DNA of 64,000 nt, taken from NCBI GenBank assembly GCA_050084515.1, contig CM114274.1, positions 4,650,001-4,714,000 of the forward strand, given 5' to 3'. The position numbers and the translations under genes are program-made. The stretch is from Blasia pusilla. Taxonomy: Eukaryota; Marchantiophyta; Marchantiopsida; Blasiales. The first letter of the stretch is position 1; the number at the start of each line of letters is the position of its first letter. The notes beneath the pieces were generated by a model. That model saw only the letters and a program-made list of their open reading frames with translations. It was not told the origin of the DNA and did no database searches. Shown here piece by piece: positions 46,241 through 56,017 of this stretch.

Positions 46241-47227
46241 GATATCCGGATGTTGGATCTCTTTGGAGGGATCAACACTGGGTTGACTGCTGTTTAGCAA
46301 GAAGGAGTGCGCATGCAACAGTATCTGTATGTGGAGATTGATGATATTGCGAGGCGCGCTTCACTTCACCGTGTGGCGTAGTTACGCCTCCATTTTCTCG
46401 ACTTGTTCTCTACGTCCGCCATTTAGGGTTATCGGAGTTCCCCACCGAGGGACATTTCATTGTTGGGGATGCAAGACTTGGAGCGGATCGTGACCATAGA
46501 CTTAGTCATTGCTTGTTGGCCATATCAGGACCAGTCGAGTGTTGGACAGCGTAGCGGATTAGCTGACTCTCAGTCCAAGTTTTTTTGGGAGATGATGGGG
46601 ATCTTGCGACACTTGCAAGAGCATCAATCTCGTCTTCCATCATACATTATGGAGAATGAGCTGATTTTTTACGATTCAAAGTCCTGTGTGGTGACGAGTG
46701 CACATCAGATGCGCGAATGGATCGGCCCGACAATTTTGTTGGATGCGGCGAGTTTGGGTTCACGGGCACTTCGCCCGCATCTTTGGTGGACCAACTTGGT
46801 GCCACATGATGTATTGCGGAGGGCGTATGCAAGAGTGGAGCGTGCCTCTGATTTGTTGGTGGATTCTATATTCGATTATGGCCGTCGATCATAGGCAGTG
46901 AGGCATGATGATCGACCGTTGTTGATTGTGATCAACATGATTGGCTTGCCACAGGAAACCTTTCCCTAATTGGTGATTTTTCCCGCTTCCTATGCATTCA
47001 AGGAGGCCGGACCTGGCTTGGTTTAGGATGACCAGGTACAGAGGTTGGTGGAGCCCAACGCCGATGAGTGAGAGCAAGCGATGGGATTCCCCACAGGAGT
47101 GACGGTAGTACCGTCACTATAAGAGGCATCATGACGTCATGTCTTTGGTCAGGTGATGGACCTTAACTGCTTGACATGGATTTTCAGCTTAGGTCTAGCT
47201 AAGCAGTGTCGTTTGGGGATGCGATAG
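46241..47227 (+). pseudogene. DNMT3-like C5-cytosine DNA methyltransferase domain inside the Ty3 element
   Basis: All in one frame. Motif I is RMLDLFGGINTGL (46250-46285), where AdoMet binds. QQYLYVEIDDIARR follows, the motif II-type acidic Glu. Motif IV is DLVIACWPYQDQS, where the catalytic Pro-Cys reads Pro-Tyr (codon 46523-46525). GLADSQSKFFWEMMGILRHL follows. Motif VI is MENE (46649-46660), retaining Glu-Asn. ILLDAASLGSRALRPHLWW resembles the DNMT3 segment before the target-recognition region. Near the end come EQAMGFPTGVT and FGQVMDLN, the motif IX-X region. At least ten in-frame stops interrupt it (46295, 46379, 46424, 46892, 46967, 47024, 47069, 47120, 47132, 47225) but no frameshift is apparent. 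The leader at 45872-46159 is in the same frame, separated by one stop at 46160, so a single polyprotein is likely. The DNMT3 affinity is by motif pattern only. Confidence 0.85.
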
Positions 47228-47559
47228 ATGATAACTATTGCATTGGTGAGCCCCATGCCTATCTAGACGGTTGAGGCAGTGGCTGGGGGCAAGAACCAAA
47301 GAGATCGACACACCAGGGGTGATCGGGAGAGACACCCTTGGACTTCATGGGATGTTCTGCAGGTACGCCAGAGATCGTAGCCACAGCATTGAGCGTGGTT
47401 CCAAGTACTGCACGTGGAGATGAGAGTTTTGTTATCCGAGACGAGGTTGTACCAAAGCAACCACCTACACTGGCGTCGGAGAGTCCTACCCTAGTTACGA
47501 TGGAGACTTGGGAGCCACATATGGGCCCTAAGCTCACAGGAGGAAAGTGGCGCCAGAGA

Positions 47560-48660
47560 CACCAGTTCCTTAGGAGTTATAGGAGCTATTTTGCATTTAG
47601 CATGCAGGATTTGGGTACGCTCAAGGATCGAGGGATCCGCATTAAGTTGTAGAGTGATACGCCAATCTTCTGACGACCCTACAAATACAGTGACATGGAG
47701 AGGGATCTGATTCAGAGTAGGAGCCATGGCTTGGTGAGAGCAGGACTAAAGGAGATGTCACATGGAGAGTATGCATCTGCCATTGTCATGCCCACCAAGA
47801 AGGATATGCATGGCAACCAGACAGATAGGCGGATGTATGGAGATTACCGATCTATCAATCGGCAGATGAAGTCCAATAGGTATGTCATGCCCACTCCTCA
47901 TGAGATCTTTGATGTTATTGGGCATGCAAAGGTCTTTAGTTTGTTAGATCTTTGAGTCGGATACCATCTGCTGCCTATCAAATTGGAGGACAGGCAAAAG
48001 ATGGCATTTTGGGATATCAATCCTCACGAAGGATTGATTGTACCAGTGGCGGTTCTTACCATTTGGGTTAAAGAATGCCCCGGCTGAGTTTCACAGGATC
48101 ATGGATAGGATCTTGGCATTCATAGGATTGGCAAACTTCTATCGACGGTACATCAAGGATTTCAGCTCGATTGCAAAGCCGTTGACCTTGCTGACCAAGG
48201 TGGATCAGGAGTGGCACTGGGGGGATAAACAGGAGAGAGCATTTGAGATTATCAAGGATAGATTGACGTCCGCACCCATATTGAGGAGAACGATCAAAGG
48301 GCGTCCCTTCCAGTTGCATACCAATTGGAGCATGTTGGGGCTTGGAGCCGTGCTCATTCAGCATGAAGACGATGGTAGAGAGTTCGTGGTGGCTTACGCT
48401 AGTTGCTCGAACAACGTTGTAGAGGCAAAGTATAGCTCGTATGAGGGTGAGTGCTTGGCTATAGTGTGGGCTGTTGCATATTTCAAAGGTTATCTATTTG
48501 GAAATCCCTGTACCATCATTATTGATCATCAGCCACTTAAGTAGTTGATGGAGTTCGACAAGCTTACAGGGAAGCTTGCAAGGTGGGCTCTTTTGCTGCA
48601 GAAGTATGACTTCCAGATGGTCCATAGACTTGGGACGCTCAACAAGGATGCAAATGTTTT
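47560..48660 (+). pseudogene. Ty3/gypsy reverse transcriptase and RNase H, palm deleted
   Basis: RT fingers: FAFSMQDLG, RRPYKYSDMERDLI with stops, GEYASAIVMPTKKD, RRMYGDYRSIN, MPTPHEIFDVIGHAKVFSLL (motif A Asp in LLDL). A frameshift near 48030 leads to YQWRFLPFGLKNAPAEFHRI (motif B). It then jumps at about 48115 straight to AFIGLANFYRRYIKDFSSIA. The YxDD-bearing palm segment, roughly 80 residues in intact relatives, is missing. RNase H follows: QLHTNWSMLGLGAVL (first catalytic Asp is Asn), SSYEGECLAIVWAV (Glu), IIDHQPLK, then a stop where relatives have Trp, and KLTGKLARWALLLQKYDF. Replication-dead by several independent lesions. Confidence 0.88.
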
Positions 48661-48859
48661 TAAGTCATAACCCATGCCGATTCATTGAGATGAAACTGGA
48701 GCTCGTTGCCATGGTGAGAGTGATGAGGACATGGAGCCAAGATGGCGGGCGTCAGCCTATTTGGGCTTGTTGGCTATGGAGAGCTAGATTGCTGAGACTT
48801 GGATGGCGAGGTGTGATGGAGAGTCCTCAGATCCAAAGGCCGTTAAGGAGACGAAAGGT

Positions 48860-49460
48860 GGCCGAGACATTCATGACGATGGAATGGTCTTGGATAGTCG
48901 TTGTGTGTTGGTGATGGTCCAACTCTTCTCGAAGTAGATAAAGTTGGTTGCATTTCCTGAAAAAGCGAGTGAGGGAGTAGCATATGTCTTTCTAGATCAA
49001 GTGCTGAGTGATTACGGCGCACTAGTTTAGATGTTGACAGACCAATGTATAGATTTTTGCAGGGAGTTTCATGCCTTGTGTGATCAAGCGTTGATCGACC
49101 ACCGTACCACTTCGCGAGATCATCCTGAGGCGGATGGACTAGCGGAGAGGGTTGTGTAGACAGTGAAGAGAGGATTACCCAAGTATGGCTTGCAGAGAGG
49201 TCACCTAGGAGATTGGGACCTTCAATTTCCATGGTTGGCGATGGGATACAGATTCAGCAGCCAGGTATCCTTCGCGTCTTTCTCACCGTATTTGTTGCTT
49301 TAGGGCCGTGAGCCAGATTTACCTGCGGCCATTCGTCGAGATGTTGGTGAGGTGTTGAACCTTGATGATCCTGATGTGTGGATGCAAGCATGTTTTCAGA
49401 GGGCTCAGTTATTCCGGAGAGTGATGCCCATGGCGTTTGAGAACTTGGAAATTGAGTAGC
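48860..49460 (+). pseudogene. Ty3/gypsy integrase core, broken
   Basis: Frame shared with 48911: VLVMVQLFSK then a stop, KLVAFPEKASEG, LSDYGAL, MLTDQCIDFCREF (second catalytic Asp), DHRTTSRDHPEADGLAERVV (catalytic Glu in LAERVV), GREPDLP, and the tail LNLDDPDVWMQACFQRAQLF with FRRVMPMAFENLEIE. In-frame stops interrupt it (for example about 48935, 49028, 49157). The zinc-binding HHCC head is not visible, and sequence between 48.68 and 48.86 kb is unrecognisable, so part has been lost. Confidence 0.85.
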
Positions 49461-49499
49461 ATCGGAATATATTGAGGTATGCGACTATTCAGGAGGTGG

Positions 49500-49890
49500 T
49501 TATCGACCTAGTACCTGGAGGTTTCATCAGGAAGACTATGTCTACTTGCAGCTGACGACACCCACGACGTTGGATGTGACTGTAGGGCGCACAATCTTCA
49601 GAGTGCGTGAGATTTTTCCATCTGGTGTTCTCTTATTAGAGGGACGCGATGGTATGGTTTGGAAGGACCATATGCGTAATTGTGCGCCATGTCACTTTCC
49701 TAACATTGACTGTATAGTTGATCCAAGCTTAGCAATAGTTCATGCAGTCTTGCGATGTATGTTGTGTGGTTCCGCCCGTGCTACAGCCACTTTGCTAGTT
49801 TGTGATGGGTGTTCGAGAGGATGGCATATGGCATGTTTGACACCACCTCTAACTAGGGTTCATCAGGGATGATGGATTTGTCCCTTATGA
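49500..49890 (+). pseudogene. Integrase C-terminal extension ending in a PHD zinc finger
   Basis: The frame opening by 49546 reads QLTTPTTLDVTVGRTIFRVR, then LLLEGRDGMVWKDHMRNCAP, then a spacer, then CMLCGSARATATLLVCDGCS and RGWHMACLTPPL. The zinc ligands are Cys at 49756 and 49765, Cys at 49801 and 49810, His at 49825, Cys at 49834 and, after a stop at 49870, Cys at 49879 in WICP. The eighth Cys position reads a stop (49888), where the truncated LTR begins. Spacing C-x2-C-x11-C-x2-C-x4-H-x2-C-x14-C fits a PHD (C4HC3) finger, a domain that generally reads histone H3 tails. Two other copies in this window repeat the arrangement. Confidence 0.85.
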
Positions 49891-50329
49891 GGTCGAGGAT
49901 GACCTACTGAGGTCCTGAGAAACCTGAGAGAGCAGGTTTTCCCCTTCCTTTCGGCTCATTTGGAGCATATAGAGAAACTTAATATTTTGGGTAAGTTTCC
50001 AAATTTGGTAGAGTTGACTTTCCACTTTGATAAGTAGCCCTTGACCCGCTACAATAGGTCAAGAGCCAAGGAGGTGACGTGCGAGCATAGGTTACGGAGG
50101 AGAGAGCTTGGGAGAGGGAAGGGGGTATACCTTAAGGAGAGAGAGCTTGAGAGCTCAATCTTTCTTTGTTGAACCTCTTGGCATGAGGCGGCGGAGCTAT
50201 GGTCTTGTTTGCCTTGTGTGTGTAACCCAAGCCTCTCATAAGGAGAGTGGGTTTGGTTTGACATGAGAGAGAGTGCACACATTTGAGAGCTATGGTGTTG
50301 AGAGAGATTGGATTTACTTGATTTTATTG
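49887..50329 (+). repeat. 3' LTR, family E, missing its 5' part
   Basis: Starts abruptly at tatgaggtcgaggatgacc, corresponding to about base 75 of the 5' LTR, directly after the PHD coding sequence. The polypurine tract and LTR start were therefore deleted. Ends about ttgattttatt. Confidence 0.8.
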
Positions 50330-50379
50330 GAGATATTTTGGTACTTCTTGTCTCGTTGTTTGGATGCCATGAGTTAGCA

Positions 50380-50480
50380 TGGGATCCTGCGTGTTTGTGT
50401 ATATGTTTGTCGACAGCGATGTATGTTGTGTAGCGATGTGTATGCGCACGACATTACGCCTATATGTCATCCAACATACC
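50380..50480 (+). repeat. Dispersed repeat D, copy 4
   Basis: gtgtttgtgtatatgtttgt, then gatgtatgttgtgtagcgat and gtgtatgcgcacgacatta. Related to copies at 26.69, 27.29 and 44.48 kb. Confidence 0.45.
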
Positions 50481-50849
50481 GTCCCCCTTCTTGTATTTTT
50501 GCCCTCGCTTGATGAAACATTTAGTCTTGAGTTTCTCATTTTTCCTTCGTATGAATTGGTAATAATTGAAATGAAATAGTCCATGAAGGGACTAATAATA
50601 CGAGACACAAATTTAAAATTTTCTAAATGGCCATAATATGTGAAACATTTTCTTATTGCCCATTTGCCATAAGAAGACATGTTTGCAAATAAAAAAAGCC
50701 CTCTCCAAAAAATTTAAAATGGAGAATTGTTTACAAATCAAAAAAGCCCTTTCCAATAATAATTTAGATGTGAAACATCATGATACAAATATGTTGGGTA
50801 TAAAAATTTTGGGTATGGGCGACGGTTGTTCCGTCATCCATGTTTGAGC

Positions 50850-52660
50850 CATGGCTTATGCCGCGCCAGGGTGGATTTGCCCTAAAGTCAAGGAGCGTTC
50901 GAGTATCACGCGCTGGAGTCACACCTTCCAGAAGATCGTGGAAGGTTCCAAGGTACTCCTAGTCTCCTCGAGCGCGCTACCATGTGCATGTGAACGCTGA
51001 AAGCAAGCTAACTTACCACGTTGCATCTACTGTACATCACCAAAGGCCACGGCCACTTACCACGTTGGCGACAGCGTCCTCTGTCCAGTACGCTCCTCAC
51101 TACGTAATCATGCGGAGAGAACCAAGCGTGAGACGGACGAGCGGGTTGGCGATGGACGGATTCCATCCAGCTCGGACGGATGTGGAAATATTAAGTTAGC
51201 TTGACCGTGGAAGGAAACGCCTCCCGCCCCTGGTGAGTCGAGAGTTTCTCGACAATGAGCGTGCGGTTGCCATGAAAATATTATTTTCATGTCTGCTTTG
51301 AATAATGAGGAGATCCCGTGATTGGAAAGCGATTGGAATGCCTTCGAAACGCATCTAAAGTGGACTCGTGCGATGATGCGGTTTACGTGTTTGAGGAGAC
51401 GATTTTGATGGTCGAGGATCAAATCTGCCGGCTCCAAGCGGCGATCTCAACCTTCACGAGCATCTGCAAGGCGGCGTCGACGAGGATCGCCCCGGCAGGT
51501 AGGGGATTCCGATTCTAGAAAGCGAGTAGATAATAGACTGCATCTGAGCATCATTGCAAATGTCCGAGAGATATGGATGGATTCTTAAGTTTCGGATTGC
51601 GCGTGGCCTATTTTTACACACATTCGTTTCTTCCCTTTCGTCTTTCGCGACCAGCATGTAAGCGAGCCACTGTCGAATCGCTTACATGCTGGTCGCGATT
51701 CGACAGTGGCTCCCTCGGGTTGACCAAGTCTTCCGCATGCGAGGGTCTTTTTTTACAAATTTGGCACCTCCGAACTCCCTCCACCAATTAGCCAATTGCG
51801 CAATCACTGCGGTCGTTCGCGCACCCTAAAGACACACACCGCCATGTGTTTCGATGTGCTGTTGGGGCAGGAACTGGCGGAACATTCCACTGACTCCGAC
51901 GGAACGGGTCCAGTGTGCTATAGATAGATATCTACTAGTGCCAGAAGCCTAGAAAAAGAAGGAAGATAGTTTCAGGATTTTAAGAACACCGCCAGCTGAT
52001 GTCTCTTACTAGCGCGCCGTCTAATCGCCTAACCTATTGTCCTCTCCACTCATACTCCCTAGCTTATGATAAGGTCCGAGGAATTTCTGTGGATGAACGC
52101 AACTTCGGCTCTCAAAGTTCAAACAAACCGGTGGAAGGTTAGTGTAGAGCGACGGCATTAAAAATAGCTACAGGAGAGATCTCACGCCGGGCAAGAACAA
52201 ATCAAAGGCACCTGCATATCTACATACCTTTGTCCGCAATGATTTCTGTGGCTGAAAAATTGACGTCATGGCTCCCGACCGCCTTCCCCATGTAGCTGTC
52301 ACCGGTCGGTGATGTCCAGCTTGAGGATTGTGCGATTCTCTGTGTTGCCAAGCAGAATCTAGAACCGACGCGCACGTAGGGAGCGCTGTCCATCTCGGAA
52401 GATTTCGATTGCTGCGATCGTATGCACGAAAATTCGACGTCTCCACGAAACGCTCGAAGAACTTTCCAGAGGCGACATTCAAACAAACTACCAGAGAAAA
52501 GCAATCGCATCCGGTGATTATCCATTCCTTTTCAGTTTGGGCATTTCGGCGCATGTCTTGTGGCGACTTCTTGTTCCTTTCTCGTCGCGTTTCGCGAAAC
52601 TGGCACGGGCTTCATTACGAGTCGACAGCCTGAAACGCGGCGGAGTGCGCGACGATGTGG
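50850..52660. other. GC-rich stretch of unknown nature
   Basis: Open frames on both strands (51108-51437 minus, 51318-51518 plus, 52168-52554 minus, 52220-52525 minus) overlap and disagree. The plus-strand run DDAVYVFEETILMVEDQICR followed by LQAAISTFTSICKAAST (about 51370-51480), ending at cggcag|gtaggg (51497), looks like coding sequence with a splice donor. I recognise no family, and no upstream ATG is in frame. Treat as a possible relic exon. Confidence 0.2.
51645..51712. repeat. Interlocked perfect inverted repeats (21 bp and 18 bp)
   Basis: Arm A 51645-51665 is the exact reverse complement of A' 51678-51698. Arm B 51664-51681 is the exact reverse complement of B' 51695-51712. The order is A-B-A'-B', so the two hairpins interlock and are mutually exclusive or could form a pseudoknot if transcribed. 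Confidence 0.95.
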
Positions 52661-52947
52661 GGAGATAATCAAAAGCTGCTGCATTTTTAAACCTACAGCC
52701 GTCTACTAGCAAATAACATATTTTTGTCCCACTAATCAAATTCATAATTTAATAAATAATTGTCAGTTCATTATTAATTTAACCATGGGAGAAAAGAAAA
52801 TTAAATTTTTCTATGATATGACTACCTGTCTCCATAATACATTATCGGTCAAGGACAAACAAAAGTTCACATACGATAAAATAAAGACTTCAACCACCCA
52901 CCTACCCACAAAATAAGTTCTTATATGGATCTTCATTTTAAAAGTAA

Positions 52948-53148
52948 CTAGTGGGTAAGGTCGCTATGCAAAGGGCTATGGGGGTAGTTTGAATTATCGC
53001 TATAGCTATGAACAATCCGTGTCATGTATTCAAATGAAGGGACTGCCCATAAATTCAAAATTTCTTTTCAACATTTTTTTACTATTCTAACGTGTCATAT
53101 ATACATATGTTTGCAAATCAAAAATATATTTTCCAATAATAATATAGA
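52948..53148 (-). mobile_element. Helitron-like element, 201 bp
   Basis: Minus strand: starts TCTATATTATTATTGG after an A and ends GACCTTACCCACTAG before a T. It shares tttttgatttgcaaaca near the 5' end with the Helitron at 32.45 kb. The terminal hairpin is worn (gcatagcgacc). Confidence 0.5.
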
Positions 53149-53387
53149 TTATCTTAGATAAATCAACATCAAACGACAAATCGATGCCTATGGATCTCAT
53201 ATTGACCTCACAAAATTGAATTTCAAAAATTCAAGCACATTTGTCAATACGAGCTAGATGCTAAAACTTCTAGATGTCAACAAAAGAGTTTGAGAATCAA
53301 ACGGACACTTTGTTATAATAATATAGATTTTGTGCTTTGATATTATTTTGCAAGTTTAGTAATCCCTATTCCTTGTAAAATAAATTA

Positions 53388-53582
53388 CTAGTATATTGCC
53401 CGTGCTATGCACGAGTGAAAGGGCAAATCACCTATTATGTCTAAACATGTTAAATCACATGTTAAAAGAATACACGTGTCAGCACAATGGGAGGAAAAAA
53501 TGCACACATGTTAATTGAGTAGGAAGTGTTCTCAAACCCCATCCTCTTTTAATATTAAATAATTAAGGGTAATTCAATTAGA
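53388..53582 (-). mobile_element. Helitron-like element, 195 bp
   Basis: Minus strand: starts TCTAATTGAATTACCC after an A and ends with hairpin tcgtgcatagcacgggc followed by AATATACTAG before a T, an excellent Helitron 3' end. The internal word ttaaaagaggatggggtttg recurs at about 57.86 kb, and a related one lies near a Helitron-like 5' end at 58507 (minus). Confidence 0.55.
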
Positions 53583-55239
53583 TGGAAGGAAACTAAACAT
53601 GATAATTAAAAGACCCAATGAAGTTCCGATATGGGGAAAAAAATGCTTGGCTATTTTCGATAATATATTTGTGGACATGGAATTTTCGTATGCAAAATTT
53701 CCCATTTGGTTATTTGTGGCTCAATGTTTCTCCCAATACAAATTTGATTTGAAATATTTCTCTTTGGATATTCATTTTCGGAGTTTAACGTCCAAGAGGC
53801 TAACTTAAATAGTATAGTGAAACTTACTAATTTCTTACTTTTTATATTTTGTACTTATTTGAGTGAAACTTGTAAAGATCACATGTGGCATTCAATCATT
53901 TTAAAGTCCACAAACTCTCATAACATGGATTTGAAATTTGGTAAAAGAAACCCTTATGCATGTAGGGATGCATAAGAAATATGTAAGAGAGTATCCAAAG
54001 CATGAAATTTGAATGGTGGAGAAAAAAAAATCCAACATCATCTACACTAAACATTTTGAATGAAAATCTAAGGTGATGGTTTCTAAGAATTATTTGGTGA
54101 CAAAAATATCTTCTAAAAAACTTATTAGTTAGCTACTTCCAAAAATGTAAATTTGATCTAAAACCTTGTTTGTTTGCTATTTGTGATGACAAAATTTCTA
54201 ACAAGGATGTTTTTCCGACATAAATATGACATAAATCCATTTTGATTGGTTTTCTTTACTACGATATAACGACTACTAACGAGAGAATGAAATTCTCGAA
54301 ATATTTACCAAAAAACACTTTCCTTTGGTAAGTATTTCCAATATATTGCGCATAGTTTACAAACTTGTTGAATTTTCTCATATTGGAATTGAGTTTATCC
54401 ATAACGGAAACTACTTTGCAATTTCTTAATATTATCTACTTTAACATCCGAAATCATAAACCCAAAAAAAATGAAAAAGGCCGAAACGAACAAACATTAT
54501 TAGACCATAGCTTCTGTAATTGTACACTGAACCTTGTGATTCAATAAATTTGAGATCTTCTTTCCCTCCAAACAAACCTTTTCATCATTCAAATTGGATT
54601 TTTCCTTCACGAACAAATTCTTCTCTATGGAAATCTTCTCTTAGTCTCCTTGAAAGTATTATATTTGCCAAAGGAATCTTCACTCTTCAAAGCTCTAATA
54701 CTTTTTCCCTTGAATCCACATAGAAGACTTTTTACCTAATCCTAGATGGGGACTTGTGTGGAAATTTTACTGAAACCTACATTTGTAAACTTTTGATATA
54801 TCACTTTAAATGGCATTCTACAATACTAGAGGAGTTATTTTGAGCTTGATGAACTTGGTTATCTTAACCTTTCCTTTCTATTTACTATTGTAATAGCCCT
54901 TTCGATACACCATAAATGGTTGCACTCCCAAAATAATCCAAAAATATATATGAAATTATTGAAAAAGACTTTTTTTACTTGAGAAAGAAAAAAATACATG
55001 TAAGTAATTTTTTAAGAAAAAATCAAGGGAACTAATTTTGGAATGCAAAAAAATTTTACACATGGCATTCTTGGAGAATTTTCCGTTAACCTCTAATGTT
55101 GATGATCTACATTTTTATTGACATTAGGGATTGTGGAGTAGTAAGCATTTTATGGATGTAAAAAATAGGGGTGCTTTTTTTTCTATTAAGATGTCATTTC
55201 AAGGATTCTTAGGAATGTTGACCAAGAATTAATAAGTTT
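53583..55239. other. AT-rich intergenic stretch
   Basis: Nothing recognised; 54.9-55.2 kb may hold unreadable upstream parts of the Ty3 remnant that follows. Confidence 0.35.
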
Positions 55240-55600
55240 CTTCCTACATATTATGTAAACATAGAGAAGATAGCACTCATGATTTCGGATGTGATTATGT
55301 GTCGCATTGTTCTAAGAGTGTGGGAGGTCCAGCTATCATGGGTGTTAATGTTAGAGGGCCATGACAATATAGTGTGGACGCACCAGGTGAAAAATTACAT
55401 GTTATGTCATCTTCTTGATGTGGATAGAATGTTGTTCAGAAATTTGGGAGTATTATGCACAAGAAATTACAAGCTTGAAATGCATACTATGTGGCTACAT
55501 ACATGTTGCAACTACAATGCTATCTCTGATAGCTTTTCCTGACTGTATCAGATGGCATGCTTAACACAATTCTTGTACACAAATCCTTAATGAAAATGCT
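55240..55600 (+). mobile_element. Ty3/gypsy 3'-end remnant (integrase extension and eroded PHD)
   Basis: Reads YYVNIEKIALMISDVIMCRI, then VLRVWEV, VLMLEGHDNIVWTHQVKN and CHLLDVD. This is position by position a worn version of DYVYLQLTTPTTLDVTVGRT, IFRVREI and LLLEGRDGMVWKDHMRN at 49.5-49.7 kb. A degraded finger follows (MHTMWLHTC; near 55550 a frame change gives wrecked CIRWH). No LTR was found next to it. Confidence 0.65.
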
Positions 55601-56017
55601 TGTATCTCAAATGCTCATAATAAATGCTAAATAATCAAAAATTATCAAAATTGCAATGGAAGGCATTTGGGCAACTAATGATGGTGGTGAAAGATAGCAT
55701 AGGCTCCTTGATCCTAGCACCAAAAAGATCCATATCATTCTTAATTTGTTAGTTGACTATCAAGGGTGTGAGCAACTCAACCACTATCTAGGATGATTTT
55801 TATGTCACTTCTTGATATGATGGTCTACATATATATATGATGTGTTATGTGTTATATTCAGAAGTTAAGATCTATATGTAAGTGACAATGATATGATTAT
55901 ATGCGTATGATATTTGTGATCTTCGCATCCTCTTGTATTATTGGGTTGGAAAAATCATAATAACATTCCCTTCTTAGCCTTCTCTTTAGGGTTTCACAAA
56001 ATAAGGCGTAGAGACAT

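Larger units (their letters stand above)
45345..50329 (+). mobile_element. Ty3/gypsy LTR retroelement carrying a C5-DNA methyltransferase and a PHD finger (decayed)
   Basis: Order on the plus strand: 5' LTR (45345-45845), a short open leader (45872-46159), DNA methyltransferase (46241-47227), reverse transcriptase (about 47560-48120), RNase H (about 48270-48660), integrase (about 48860-49460), integrase tail with PHD finger (49500-49890), and 3' LTR missing its first part (49887-50329). RT-RNaseH-INT order assigns it to Ty3/gypsy. No gag, zinc knuckle or aspartic-protease D(S/T)GA motif is visible. The RT palm is deleted and frameshifts and stops abound, so this copy is dead. The two LTRs are clearly alignable but visibly diverged, so the insertion is old. 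The host of origin of the methyltransferase is unknown. Confidence 0.85.

Noticed and set aside
45841-46278. Minus-strand 145-codon open frame over the Ty3 leader
   Set aside because: Antisense to the leader/methyltransferase frame, which has recognisable motifs.
50330-50768. Full Helitron with 5' end at about 50768
   Set aside because: The 5' end is convincing (A|TCTAAATTATTATTGG on the minus strand), but no hairpin with CTRR|T could be placed on the other side.
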